Source: JACVRW01 sp963811055 (GTDB lineage: Bacteria; Actinomycetota; Thermoleophilia; Solirubrobacterales; Thermoleophilaceae). Taken from it: a stretch of 64,000 nt of DNA. Position 1 is the stretch's first letter. Each line of letters opens with the position of its first letter. Made by a program: the position numbers and the translations under genes. Shown piece by piece: positions 29,971 to 39,700 of the stretch. The notes beneath the pieces are model-generated. The model made no database searches and was not told where the DNA came from. It saw only the letters and a program-made list of their open reading frames with translations. The stretch is from contig CAWEPQ010000007.1 of NCBI GenBank assembly GCA_963811055.1, positions 62,001-126,000 of the forward strand. Reading direction: 5' to 3'.

Positions 29971-31539
29971 ATGGAACGCAAGTGGTGGACGCTGATCGTG
30001 GTCAGCGTCGCGACCTTCATGCTGTTGCTGGACATCACCGTCGTCAACACCGCGTTGCCGGCGATCTCAGAGGACCTCGACGCGAGCTTCACCGACCTCC
30101 AGTGGGTCATCGACGCGTACACGCTGTCGCTCGCGGCGCTGGTGCTCACCGCGGGCGTGCTCGCCGACCGGCTCGGCCGCCGGCGCGTGTTCGCGGCGGG
30201 ACTCGGAATATTCACCGTCGCGTCGGCCCTGGCCGGCATGGCGCCGGATCCGACGTTCCTCAACCTGTCGCGCGCGCTCCAGGGCGTGGGCGGCGCGATC
30301 ATGTTCGCCGTCTCGCTCGCGCTGGTGGCCCAGGAGTTCAAGCCGGGCCGCGACCGCGGCGTGGCGATGGGCGTGTACGGCGCGACCATCGGAGTGGCGG
30401 TGGCGTTCGGCCCGCTGGTGGGCGGCGCCCTGGTGGAGGGGATCGGCTGGGAGTCGATCTTCTTCCTGAACGTGCCGATCGGCATCGCGGCGCTCGTGGT
30501 GACCTACGCGAAGCTGCGCGAGACGCGCGACCCCGACGCATCGCGCATCGACTGGGCCGGTCTGGTCACGTTCTCCACCGCGCTGTTCCTGCTCGTCTTC
30601 GGGCTGATCCGCGGGAACGAGGAGGGCTGGGGCTCGACGATGATCGTCTCGCTGCTGGCCGGCGCGGGCGTGCTGCTCGCGGTGTTCATCGCGATCGAGG
30701 CGACGGTGAAGGAGCCGATGCTGCCGCTTCACCTGTTCAAGAAGCCCGCCTTCACCGGCGTGCAGCTGGCGGCGCTTGCGGTGTCTGCCTCGATGTTCTC
30801 GCTGTTCCTGTATCTGACGTTCTACCTCCAGGGCTACCTCGGGCATGACCCGCTCGAGGCCGGCTTGCGCTACCTGCCGCTGACCGTGGTGAACTTCTTC
30901 GTCGCCGCGGCCACCGGAGCGGCGATGGCGAAGGTGCAGGCGCGCTACCTCCTGAGCGCGGGCCTGGCGATCACCGGGCTCGGCCTGCTTCTGATGGGCG
31001 GGCTCGATCCCAGCGAGGACTGGACCGCCCTGCTGGCCGGCTTCATCCTCGCCGGCGCGGGCGTCGGGATGATCAACCCGGTGATCGCGGACGTGGCGGT
31101 GTCGGTCGTGCCCAAGGAGCATGCGGGGATGGCGTCGGGGATCAACGACACGTTCCGCCAGGTCGGCATCGCGATCGGCATCGCGGCCTGGGGAGCGATC
31201 TTCCTGGGACGTGGCGCGGCGAAGGTCGAGGAGCTGGCGGCGGGCACCAGCGCCGCCACGGGCGACAACCCGCGGCACCTGATCGAGGCCGTGTCCTCGG
31301 GCAACCTCGACGGCGCGCTCGCGTCGGTGCCCCCGGGCAGCCGCGATACCGTCACGGACGCCGCCCAGCAGGGATTCCTCGCCGGGATCAACGACATCCT
31401 GATGCTCGGCGGGATCCTGGCCATCGCGGGCGCCGTGGCGTCGCTCTGGCTGGTCCGTGAGAAGGACATCGAGCGCGGCGAGCTGCCGGTGGCCGAGCGT
31501 GTCGAGACCGGTGTGGTCCCGGAGCCCGTGCCCGCATAG
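29971..31539 (+). CDS. MFS drug-type exporter, DHA2 (EmrB/QacA) family
   Basis: A 522-residue transporter with about 14 membrane helices. Signatures: MLLLDITVVNTALPAI (helix 1, motif D1 of the DHA2 family), the loop GVLADRLGRRRVF (motif A), LQGVGGAIMF, and VGVAVAFGPLVGGALVE-like motif C. It uses the proton gradient to export drugs or toxic metabolites; specificity unknown. ATG at 29971 follows CTGGAGG. It is followed at once by a strong terminator, so it is a single-gene unit under the adjacent MarR. Confidence 0.88.
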   Translation: MERKWWTLIVVSVATFMLLLDITVVNTALPAISEDLDASFTDLQWVIDAYTLSLAALVLTAGVLADRLGRRRVFAAGLGIFTVASALAGMAPDPTFLNLSRALQGVGGAIMFAVSLALVAQEFKPGRDRGVAMGVYGATIGVAVAFGPLVGGALVEGIGWESIFFLNVPIGIAALVVTYAKLRETRDPDASRIDWAGLVTFSTALFLLVFGLIRGNEEGWGSTMIVSLLAGAGVLLAVFIAIEATVKEPMLPLHLFKKPAFTGVQLAALAVSASMFSLFLYLTFYLQGYLGHDPLEAGLRYLPLTVVNFFVAAATGAAMAKVQARYLLSAGLAITGLGLLLMGGLDPSEDWTALLAGFILAGAGVGMINPVIADVAVSVVPKEHAGMASGINDTFRQVGIAIGIAAWGAIFLGRGAAKVEELAAGTSAATGDNPRHLIEAVSSGNLDGALASVPPGSRDTVTDAAQQGFLAGINDILMLGGILAIAGAVASLWLVREKDIERGELPVAERVETGVVPEPVPA

Positions 31540-31563
31540 CCGCAGACATAGGTCCGTCGCATC

Positions 31564-31594
31564 GAGGAGCCGGCCCCGGCGGGGCCGGCTCCTC
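31564..31594 (+). terminator. Rho-independent-type terminator after the MFS gene
   Basis: A perfect 14-bp stem (31564-31577 with 31581-31594) closed by a 3-nt loop, followed by ACGTTT. The stem is almost all G and C and very stable; the T-run is short. It isolates the MFS gene from the etf operon. Confidence 0.8.
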
Positions 31595-31630
31595 ACGTTT
31601 AGCGGCACACGATGCGGGATACAGAGGCGA

Positions 31631-31661
31631 TTGACTCGTCAGTCAACGAACTCGATAGAAT
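31631..31661 (+). promoter_or_regulatory. Promoter and palindromic operator of the etf operon
   Basis: TTGACT-CGTC-AGTCAA (31631-31646) is a perfect 6+6 palindrome whose left arm matches a -35 hexamer. TAGAAT at 31656-31661 fits a -10, with a long 19-nt spacing. A TetR-type regulator would suit a palindrome of this kind and fatty-acid-linked genes, but none is adjacent. The ribosome site AAGGAG for etfB lies at 31709-31714. Confidence 0.55.
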
Positions 31662-31724
31662 GGCCGCCGCCTGCGGGCACCCGCCATCCAGCCCGCTCCG
31701 CAACGACGAAGGAGAAGCTTTCCA

Positions 31725-32519
31725 GTGAAGATCTGCGTCCTCGTTAAGGAGGTTCCAGACGCCGCCGTCGAGAAGCGCATGGACCCGAGTTCCAAGCGCC
31801 TCGATCGCTCCGGCGAGAGGAACCTGAACCCGTTCGACACCCACGCGATCGAGGCTGCCATGCAGATTCGCGAGGGCGGTGCCGTGGACGTCGACGAGAT
31901 CGTCGCCGTGACCATGGGGCCCGAGTCGGCCTTCCGCGCGCTGCACAAGGCGGTGTCGCTCGGGGCCGATCGCTCGGTGCACCTCACCGACGACGCGCTG
32001 TCCGGGTCGGACGTGTGCGCCACCGGCTACGCGCTCGCCAAGGTGCTCGAGTCCGAGTCACCCGACCTGGTGCTGCTGGGCCAGCAGTCGGACGACGGCG
32101 AGTGCTACACGATCGGCGCGGTGGTGGCCGATCACCTCAAGATGCCGTCGCTCACCCAGGTGATCAAGATCGACGTGCAGGACGGCTCGCTCCGCTGCGA
32201 GCGCCAGGCCGAGTACGGCTACGACACCGTGGACGTGCAGCTGCCCGCGGTGATCTCCGTCGGCGACGCCATCAACGAGCCGCGCTACCCCTCGCTAAAG
32301 GCGATCATGGGCGCGAAGAAGAAGCAGCTCGACAAGCGCGCCGCCGGCGACGTGGGCATCGAGGCCGGCCGGGTCGGCGAAGAGGGCTCGCGCACCACGG
32401 TGATCGGGATCAACCCGCCGCCCGCCAAGCAGGCCGGCGAGATCATCGAGGACGAGGACACGAACGAGACCGTCGAGAAGATCATCAGTTGGCTCGAGGA
32501 AAGGAAGCTGTTGGCATGA
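31725..32519 (+). CDS. etfB: Electron transfer flavoprotein, beta subunit
   Basis: A 264-residue ETF beta subunit (MKICVLVKEVPDAAVEK start, then LNPFDTHAIEAAMQI and the DLVLLGQQSDDGE segment). ETF takes electrons from acyl-CoA dehydrogenases and passes them to ETF:quinone oxidoreductase. GTG start follows the AAGGAG site at 31709. The stop overlaps etfA (ATGA). It binds AMP structurally with the alpha subunit holding FAD. The frame is intact. Confidence 0.93.
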   Translation: MKICVLVKEVPDAAVEKRMDPSSKRLDRSGERNLNPFDTHAIEAAMQIREGGAVDVDEIVAVTMGPESAFRALHKAVSLGADRSVHLTDDALSGSDVCATGYALAKVLESESPDLVLLGQQSDDGECYTIGAVVADHLKMPSLTQVIKIDVQDGSLRCERQAEYGYDTVDVQLPAVISVGDAINEPRYPSLKAIMGAKKKQLDKRAAGDVGIEAGRVGEEGSRTTVIGINPPPAKQAGEIIEDEDTNETVEKIISWLEERKLLA

Positions 32520-33487
32520 GCGTCCTCACGTACGCACTCCATTACGAGGGTGAGATCAACAAGAACTCGCTCGGGGCCGTCAGCGAGGGCGCCAAGCTCG
32601 CCTCCGAGCTGGGCGGCGAGGCCGGCGTGGTCGTGGTCGGCGGTGACGACCTCACCGACGAGCTGCTCGGCACGCTCGGCAACTACGGCGCGAAGAAGGT
32701 CTACCGCGTCAGGGGGCCCGAGGGCCTCGGTGCGCCGGTGGTCGACGCGATGGCCAAGATCATCCAGGACGAGGGCTACAAGTACGCGCTCTTCGGAGGC
32801 GGACTGCTCGGGTTCGAGATCGGCGCAGGCCTCACCGCCCGCCTCGGCGCCGGCGTGACCATGGAGGTCACCGCGGTGAAGGTGGACGGCGGCAAGCTCG
32901 TGGCAGAGCGGCCGATCCTCCAGGACTCGGCCATCGTGGACGTGGGCTATGTGGGCGAGCCGGGAATCATCATCGGCCGCCTGAACGCCTTCGACGCGAA
33001 GGAGACCGGCGGCGGCCCGGCCGAGGTGGTGGACGTGGACGTCCAGCTCGAGGAGCACTCCACCAAGGCCACGATGGTCCAGCGCGGCGAGCAGCGCGGC
33101 GCCGACGTGAACATCGAGGACGCCGACATCCTCGTGGCCGGCGGCCGCGGGCTCGGCAAGGCCGAGGGCTTCGAGCTCTGCGAGCAGCTGGCCGAGGCGC
33201 TCGGCGGTGCCGTGGCCGCCACCCGCGCGGTCGTGGACGCCGGCTGGTACCCGTACGCCGCGCAGATCGGGCAGACCGGCAAGACCGTCGCGCCCAAGCT
33301 CTACCTCGCCGCCGGGATCTCCGGCGCCATCCAGCACAAGGTGGGCATGCAGAGCTCGGAGAACATCGTCGCGATCAACAAGGACCCGAACGCGCCGATC
33401 TTCGAGTTCTCGGACCTCGGCGTGGTGGGCGACCTCAACAAGATCGTGCCGAAGCTCACCGAGGCAGTGAAGGCAAAGAAGGGCTAG
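32516..33487 (+). CDS. etfA: Electron transfer flavoprotein, alpha subunit
   Basis: A 323-residue ETF alpha subunit. The C-terminal FAD domain is clear: VAGGRGLGKAEGFEL, AATRAVVDAGWYPYAAQIGQTG, then VAPKLYLAAGISGAIQHKVGM and VAINKDPNAPIF. It forms the heterodimer with EtfB. ATG at 32516 overlaps the etfB stop, and the next gene starts 4 nt after its stop, so the three genes form one electron-transfer operon. Confidence 0.93.
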   Translation: MSVLTYALHYEGEINKNSLGAVSEGAKLASELGGEAGVVVVGGDDLTDELLGTLGNYGAKKVYRVRGPEGLGAPVVDAMAKIIQDEGYKYALFGGGLLGFEIGAGLTARLGAGVTMEVTAVKVDGGKLVAERPILQDSAIVDVGYVGEPGIIIGRLNAFDAKETGGGPAEVVDVDVQLEEHSTKATMVQRGEQRGADVNIEDADILVAGGRGLGKAEGFELCEQLAEALGGAVAATRAVVDAGWYPYAAQIGQTGKTVAPKLYLAAGISGAIQHKVGMQSSENIVAINKDPNAPIFEFSDLGVVGDLNKIVPKLTEAVKAKKG

Positions 33488-33491
33488 CCGA

Positions 33492-35204
33492 GTGCCCACC
33501 GCCCCGATCGAGTTCCCGCCGCCCGTCGACTCCGAGAAGGAGTTCATCGGCGCTCCCACCGATCCGGAGGACGAGCGGATCGAGGTGGGCGTGGCGATCG
33601 TGGGCGGCGGTCCCGCCGGACTGGCGTGCGCCATCCGGCTGTCGCAGCTCCTGGCCGAGGACGAGGCGCTGCTCGAGTCGCTCGGAGAGGTGCCGATCGC
33701 GCTGGTGGAGAAGGGCAAGGGGCCGGGCTCGCACCTGCTGTCGGGAGCGATGATGAACCCGACGGCGATGAAGAAGCTGTTCCCGGACCTGCCCGAGGAC
33801 CAGTGGCCCACGTACGGCACGGTCGAGAAGGACACCGTCTACCTGCTGCCCAACCGCAAGCGGGCGATCCCCCTCAAGCCCACGCCGCCGCCGTTCCGCA
33901 ACCACGGCAACCACGTGACCTCCGTCGCCCAGCTCGGCCGCTGGCTCGCCGAGCAGGCCGAGGAGGCCGGCGTGTACATCCTCGGCGAGACCGCCGCGGC
34001 CAAGCTGCTCGTGGAGGACGGACGGGTCGTGGGCGTGCGCAGCGGTGACAAGGGCCGCGGCCGCGACAGCCAGGAGCTCTCGAACTTCGAGCCCGGCGCG
34101 GACCTGATCGCCAAGGCCACCGTGCTGGCCGAGGGCACGCAGGGCCACCTCACCGGTGCTGCCATCCGGCACTTCGACCTCGGCTCCGAGGACCCGCAGC
34201 AGTGGGAGCTCGGGGTCAAGGAGGTGTGGGAGGTCGAGCAGCCGCTCGACCGGGTGATCCACACGATGGGCTGGCCGCTCAAGTTCGCCTCCAAGTACCG
34301 CGAGTTCGGCGGCTCGTTCATCTACCCGATGGGCGAGGACAAGGTCTCGATGGGGCTCGTGGTCGGGCTCGACTACCGCGACGCGCGCTTCTCGGTGCAC
34401 GACGCTCTCCAGGAGCTCAAGAGCCACCCGCTCGTGTCCAAGATCATCGATGGCGGCAAGCGCGTGGGCTGGGGTGCCAAGACGATCCCCTCAGGCGGCT
34501 ACTGGGCGATGCCGCGCCAGCTCTGGGCCCCCGGAATGATCCTCGCCGGCGACGGCGCCGGCATGGTGAACATCCCCAAGCTCAAGGGCGTACACCTCGC
34601 GATGCACGCGGGCATGTTCGCCGCCGAGTCGATCTACGAGCGGCTCAAGTCCGGCTCCACCGACGACCTCTCGAACTACACCGAGAAGGTCAAGGGCTCC
34701 GAGATCGAGACGGACATCCGCCGCTCCCGCAACATGCGCCAGCCGTTCGCCAAGGGCTTCCTGGTCGGCGGCGCCCTGGTCAACGCCATGGAGATCACCG
34801 GCGGTCGCTTCCCCGGAGGGCGCTGGGCCACGCACGACGACGCCACGGTCGACGTGTTCGTCGGCAAGGAGCGCGAGTACCCCAAGCCCGACGGCAAGAA
34901 GACCTTCGACAAGCTCTCGTCCGTCTTCACCACGGGGAACGCGACCCGCGACGACGCCCCCAACCACATCCGCATCCAGGACAAGGTGCCGCTCGATGTG
35001 GCGCTGATGTGGCAGAACATGTGCCCGGCGCAGGTGTACGAGGTGCCCGAGGAGGAGCTCGAGGCGGCGGGGCAGAATGGGAAGCACGAGGTGAAGCTTC
35101 AGATCACGCCGTCGAACTGCGTGCAGTGCGGGGCCATTACCGCCAAGGGGGGCAGGCTGACGCCTCCTGAGGGTGGGGATGGTCCCAACTACCAACAGAC
35201 GTAG
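33492..35204 (+). CDS. Electron transfer flavoprotein:quinone oxidoreductase
   Basis: A 570-residue membrane-associated flavoprotein. The FAD Rossmann motif is VAIVGGGPAGLACAI; the substrate part has HLLSGAMMNPTAM, GDGAGMVNIPKLKGVHLAM, and the C-terminal Fe-S region has Cys511 (MCPAQVYEV) plus Cys543 and Cys546 (NCVQCGAI). Classic enzymes have Cys-x2-Cys-x2-Cys here; in this protein the third position, 549, is Ile. So one ligand of the [4Fe-4S] cluster is missing or replaced. It would pass electrons from ETF to quinone. GTG start. Confidence 0.9.
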   Translation: MPTAPIEFPPPVDSEKEFIGAPTDPEDERIEVGVAIVGGGPAGLACAIRLSQLLAEDEALLESLGEVPIALVEKGKGPGSHLLSGAMMNPTAMKKLFPDLPEDQWPTYGTVEKDTVYLLPNRKRAIPLKPTPPPFRNHGNHVTSVAQLGRWLAEQAEEAGVYILGETAAAKLLVEDGRVVGVRSGDKGRGRDSQELSNFEPGADLIAKATVLAEGTQGHLTGAAIRHFDLGSEDPQQWELGVKEVWEVEQPLDRVIHTMGWPLKFASKYREFGGSFIYPMGEDKVSMGLVVGLDYRDARFSVHDALQELKSHPLVSKIIDGGKRVGWGAKTIPSGGYWAMPRQLWAPGMILAGDGAGMVNIPKLKGVHLAMHAGMFAAESIYERLKSGSTDDLSNYTEKVKGSEIETDIRRSRNMRQPFAKGFLVGGALVNAMEITGGRFPGGRWATHDDATVDVFVGKEREYPKPDGKKTFDKLSSVFTTGNATRDDAPNHIRIQDKVPLDVALMWQNMCPAQVYEVPEEELEAAGQNGKHEVKLQITPSNCVQCGAITAKGGRLTPPEGGDGPNYQQT

Positions 35205-35333
35205 GGTTCGTCTGTTTCTGGCCGGTGGGCTTGCGCTCCGGCGTCGACCACCGCTCTCGCTTCGCTCGTTCGGTAATCGACAGCCGTCGCCGGCCCCCGG
35301 ACCGGCCGCGCTAGTTCGGTTCGAGGCGGACTG

Positions 35334-35661
35334 TCACTTCAACGCCTGTGGCTTCGGTGCCGTGCGATAGGGCGTGTCCTGTTTTTGGGTTCCTCGTACG
35401 CGGATTTGGACGGGTGTTCCCGGTGCTTCGAGGTTGCGCCACCAGCGCTTGTGTTCCGGCGAGCCGACGGTGATGGTCAGCGTGTCGCCGTCCTGCTTGT
35501 AGGCGACCGGGAACGTGTGCTCTTGGCCGGTTTGGCGGCCGGTCACGGTGATCGGGGCCAGGTTGCCGCTCAGCAGGGAGGGAACGGCGAGCGCAGCACG
35601 AGTCGGACCAGCGGGTTGCCGTGCGGTTCAGGAGCGCGAAGCGCCCGTGTCCCTCCGGCAC
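35334..35661 (-). pseudogene. F420-type nitroreductase-like (PNPOx fold) protein, frame broken
   Basis: The intact C-terminal part reads TGRQTGQEHTFPVAY, DTLTITVGSPEHKRWWRNL and VQIRVRG, typical of deazaflavin (F420)-dependent nitroreductase-like proteins. The N-terminal part (GHGRFALLNRTA, then NPLVRLVLRSPFP) lies in other frames with breaks near 35611 and 35583. GTG at 35661 overlaps the AsnC-type gene stop. About 108 residues when joined. The 35205-35333 stretch beyond its end holds nothing I recognise. Confidence 0.58.
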
Positions 35662-35936
35662 TACTCGCCGATCGAGAACATCGACTCGAGGTCGTGCCTC
35701 GAGAAGACCTCGAAGGCGACCATCGTGTGGGTGCGCTCTACGCCGGGCAGCTTGGCCAGGCCGGCGGCCACCACGTCGGCCAGTCCCTCGGGTTCGTCCA
35801 CACGGACCATCGCGACGAAGTCCCACTCTCCGGTGACGGAGTAGGCCTCGGCCACGCCGTCCACGTCGGCCAGCACGTCGCCCAGGCCGGAGAGCGAGTC
35901 GTGGGCGGCCTTGATCAGCACGATCGCGTGGGTCAC
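35661..35936 (-). CDS. Stand-alone Lrp/AsnC ligand-binding (RAM) domain protein
   Basis: A 91-residue protein consisting only of the effector-binding domain of Lrp/AsnC regulators: THAIVLIKAAHDSL, GVAEAYSVTGEWDFVAMVRVD, LPGVERTHTMVAFEVF. There is no DNA-binding helix-turn-helix. Such stand-alone domains bind amino acids or pair with full Lrp proteins. GTG at 35936 is chosen because conservation begins there; the frame is open further upstream. Divergent from the hydrolase by 31 bp and overlapping the nitroreductase-like gene by one base. Confidence 0.82.
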   Translation of the reverse strand: MTHAIVLIKAAHDSLSGLGDVLADVDGVAEAYSVTGEWDFVAMVRVDEPEGLADVVAAGLAKLPGVERTHTMVAFEVFSRHDLESMFSIGE

Positions 35937-35967
35937 TCGCCACACGCTACTGCGAGAGGATGCGCAC

Positions 35968-36696
35968 GTGTCGTCGGAGCTCGCCGTACGCGTGGAAGGC
36001 CGGGGGCCGCGCCTCGTGCTCGTGCATGGAGGCGTCGGCCCGGAGCTCTCCTGGGAGCGGCAGCTACCGCTCGCCGAGCGCTGGACGCTCGTCATGCCGT
36101 GGCGCCGCGGCTACGGCAAGAGCCCGTCGGCCGAGCGGCAGGACTTCGAGGCCGACGCCGATGATCTCGACGCTCTCGTCGAGCCGGGCGACCGGCTTGT
36201 GGCCTTCTCCTACGGCGGCCTGTCCGCCTCGGTCGTCGCCGGACGGCGCGCGGACGAGCTCGAGGCGCTCGTCCTGATCGAGCCGCCGCTGTTCGCGCTC
36301 GGCCCGGACGACCCGCGGATCCGGCCGATGATGGAACTGTCCGCGCAGTTCACGTCGGGGGCGACCGAAAATGACCCCGAGGCGCACTGGCGCTTCCTCA
36401 CCATGGCGGGCGTGAAGCGGCCGCGCGACGAGTCGGAGGCGCGCGAGATCGGGCGCCTCACGCGGCTGGCGCGCCACCTGCGCGCGCCGGTCGAGGCCCA
36501 GCCGGATCTGGCCGCGATTCGGGAGGCCGGGCTCAGGACGCTGGCGGTCTCCGGCGAGCACAACCCGGCGATCGAGCGGATCTGCGACCTGGTCGCCGAG
36601 CAGACCGCTGGTAAGCGCCTGCGCATGTCCGGCGCGGGCCACCCAGTGCAGCGAGTGCCGGGCTTCAACGACCGGCTGGAGGCGTTTCTCGCCTAG
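35968..36696 (+). CDS. Alpha/beta hydrolase
   Basis: A 242-residue alpha/beta hydrolase. The oxyanion segment LVLVHGGVG, the strand VMPWRRGYGKS and the nucleophile elbow VAFSYGGLSAS are visible, and the catalytic His is in SGAGHPVQRVPGF near the end. Substrate unknown. GTG at 35968 has GAGAGGA 7 nt upstream. It ends 12 bp from the convergent large phosphoesterase gene. Confidence 0.78.
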   Translation: MSSELAVRVEGRGPRLVLVHGGVGPELSWERQLPLAERWTLVMPWRRGYGKSPSAERQDFEADADDLDALVEPGDRLVAFSYGGLSASVVAGRRADELEALVLIEPPLFALGPDDPRIRPMMELSAQFTSGATENDPEAHWRFLTMAGVKRPRDESEAREIGRLTRLARHLRAPVEAQPDLAAIREAGLRTLAVSGEHNPAIERICDLVAEQTAGKRLRMSGAGHPVQRVPGFNDRLEAFLA

Positions 36697-36708
36697 CGCT
36701 CTGGGTCT

Positions 36709-39700
36709 CTAGGGAGACGTCAGCGTGATGCCGTCGATGTCGAAGCTGTCGCCGGTGGCGGGGCTCGACTGGTAGGCGTATAGCTCGATCGAGCTTCCGC
36801 CCACGGCTGTGTAGGGCACGGCGTCGATGCGCTCCCAGGTGCCGCTCGTGACCTTGCAGCGCTCCGCGCCGCCCACGGCCGTGCCGGCGCTCCACTCGCG
36901 CAGGCGCAGGCAGACGGTCTTTCCGGGCCGCTCGCTGCGGATCCACGCACGCGCCTCGTACCTCGTCCCCGCGGCGTGCGTCCCGACCGGGTGGGGGTCG
37001 GTGAGCAGCGAGTAGCTCGTGGCCGTGGCGCTGTTGAGCGCCACGCGCCCTGCCTGGGCGCCCACGGCGCCACCCGGCACGAGCGTCAGCGTGGAGCGGT
37101 AGGCGTACCAGCCTGTCTTGACGGTCTCGAAGTCGCCGTTCGGGAGCAGGTTCTGGACCGGTGGGGCCGGCGCGGTCACGGTCCAACTGCGGGTGGCGGG
37201 GCTGGCGTCGGTGCCGTCCGCGTTCACTGCACGGACGCGGAAGGTGTGGTCGCCCACGGCGAGGCCGGTGAGCTCCTTCGGCGAGGAGCATGACCCGAAC
37301 GCCGCGCCGTCGAGCGAGCACTCGAAGGTCGAGCCGGGCTTGCTCCCGGAGAACGCAAACGAGGCGGCGGTGGCCTCGGTGGAGCCGGACGGCCCGGAGT
37401 CGATCGTGGTGTCGGGCGGCTCGGGGGCGGCCAGCGGCGAGCAATCCGTGCTGCCCGTGTCCGTGAAGCTCTTGCCCTCCTGGGCCATGAAGCGCCAGTC
37501 GTAGCTGCCGGGATGGAGGGTCAGGCGGAGCACCCCGAAGGCGCCGGTGTTCTGAGCCTCGGTGTTCGCGAGCGGCGGCCCGAGCGGATAGTGCATCGTC
37601 CCGCCCTCGCCGACCACGAACTGACGCATGCCGCGCTCGCGGTCGAGCGTCCCGTCAGGCGCCTGCGGCGCGAAGCGCTGGTAGGTGTGGTCGTTCCCGC
37701 CGAGGACCCACTCGGCGCCGTACTGGTAGAGCAGCTCCCAGAACGGGGCCGAGTTCGTCAGGGAGCCGTGCGTCGTGCCGGCGCTCCAGCGCGGGTGATG
37801 CCAGTACGCGCCGACGCAGCTCCCGGCGTTAGCCGCCAGGTCCTGCTGGAGCCACGTGTGCTGCTCGGACCCGGGGCCGCAGCCGCCGATCTCGGTGCAG
37901 TTGCTGTTGAGCACGACGATGTGCCAGGCGCCGAGGTCGTAGCTGTACCAGCCCTTGCCGGGGGTGGCCGCGGCCGAGCCGAAGTAGTCGAAGTAGCCGG
38001 AGGCGCCGGGGGTGCTGTACTCGTGGTCGCCCACCGCCGGCTTGATGCGCGACTTGTGGCGGCCCCAGCTCGGGTCGAAGCAGCCGCTGAACTCGTCCGC
38101 GTAGCCGTGGTTCTGCTCGGTGTCGCCGGGGATGGCGATGGTGCCGGGAAGCGTGTCGAGCAGGCGCGAGACGGACTCGTCGCCGCTCGACCAGCAGGAG
38201 GCCACGTCGCCGGCGGCGAGCAGCGTCGGGTCGCCCGACTCCGCCGGCGTGGCCGGCACCGCGGCCGGCGATCCGTCGCTTAGCGAGAGGCCGTCGAGCT
38301 CGAAGCTGTCACCCGCTACCGCCGTGGCCGTTTGGTAGGCGTACAGCTCCAGCTCGCTGCCACTGCGGAGCGCGGCGTACTGCAGGGCCACGAACTCGCG
38401 CCAGGATGAGGTGGTGTTCTGGCACTGCTGGGCCGAGCCGACCACCGCGCCGGCGTCCCATTCGCGCACTCGGAGGCAGACCGTCTTGCCAGGCGTGTCG
38501 CTGCGAATCGAGCCCTGGACCCTGTAGGTGGTGCCGGTTGGTATCGAGTTGATCGGCCATGGCGAGGCGTTCATCGCGAGGCTGCCCGGTCCAGTGGCCG
38601 TGACCCGACCCGCCTGCGAGCCGGTGTTGCCGCCGCTGACAAGCGAGAGCGTGCCGAGGCTCGACTTCCAGCCCGGCACCGTGTAGCCGCCGCCCTGGGT
38701 GGTCCATCCGGCGAGCGCGGTCTCGAAGTTGCCGTTCTGGAGGAGAGCGTCCGCCCACCAGGTGCGCGTGGCCGGGCTCGCGTCGGCGTTCCCCGCTGGG
38801 TCCACCGCGCGTACGTCGAGCTCGTGGCGGCCGTTGGCCACGTGGAACGTGGGCGTGGCGCCGCAGGCGGCAAACGCGCCGCGGTCCAGCCTGCACTCGA
38901 AGGCCGAGCCCGTCTCCGAGGCGCTCAGAGCGAAGTCCGCGGAGCCGGACCTGTATGTGCCCGCCGGGCCGGAGGAGATCGTGGTGTCGGGCGCCGTGGT
39001 GTCCGCGGCCTGGATGGTCCACGTGCGGGTGTCGGGCGTGGTGTCCACGTTGCCGGCGGCGTCGATGGCGCGGACGCGGAAGGTGTGGCTTCCCTCGGCG
39101 AGATCGGAGTAGCCCTTCGGCGAGCTGCAGGCCGTGTAGGCGGTGGTCGAGTCGAGCGAGCACTGGAAGGTGGATCCCGCCTCGGTCGAGGTGAACGTGA
39201 AGCTCGCCGAGGTCTCGGCGACGGTGCCTGACGGACCCGACCCGATCGTCGTGTCCGGCGCGATGGTGTCCACCGTCCAGGTGCGGCTTGCGGGTGTGGG
39301 GTCGAGGTTGCCGGCGGCGTCGATTGCGCGGACGAGCAACGTGTGGGCTCCGTTCGCCAGGTCTGAGTAGGACTTCGGCGAGGAGCAGGCGGCATATACG
39401 CCCGAGTCGAGCGAGCACTGGAAGGTGGACCCCGACTCGGTGGAAGTGAACGTAAAGCTCGCGGCGCTCGAAGCCACCGTGCCCGACGGACCTGAGGCGA
39501 TCGCAGTGTCAGGCGCCGTGATGTCCGTGGCCTGGATGGTCCACGTGCGGCTGGCGGGCGTGGCGTCGAGGTTGCCGGCGGCGTCGATGGCGCGGACGCG
39601 GAAGGTGTGGCTGCCGGCGGCGAGGCCCGAGTAGCCCTTCGGTGAGCTGCAGGCCGTGTAGGCGGTGGTCGAGTCGAGCGAGCACTGGAACGTCGATCCG

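Noticed and set aside
35205..35333. Possible regulatory region after the ETF-QO gene
   Set aside because: Only weak CCGG-type hairpins typical of GC-rich DNA; nothing specific.
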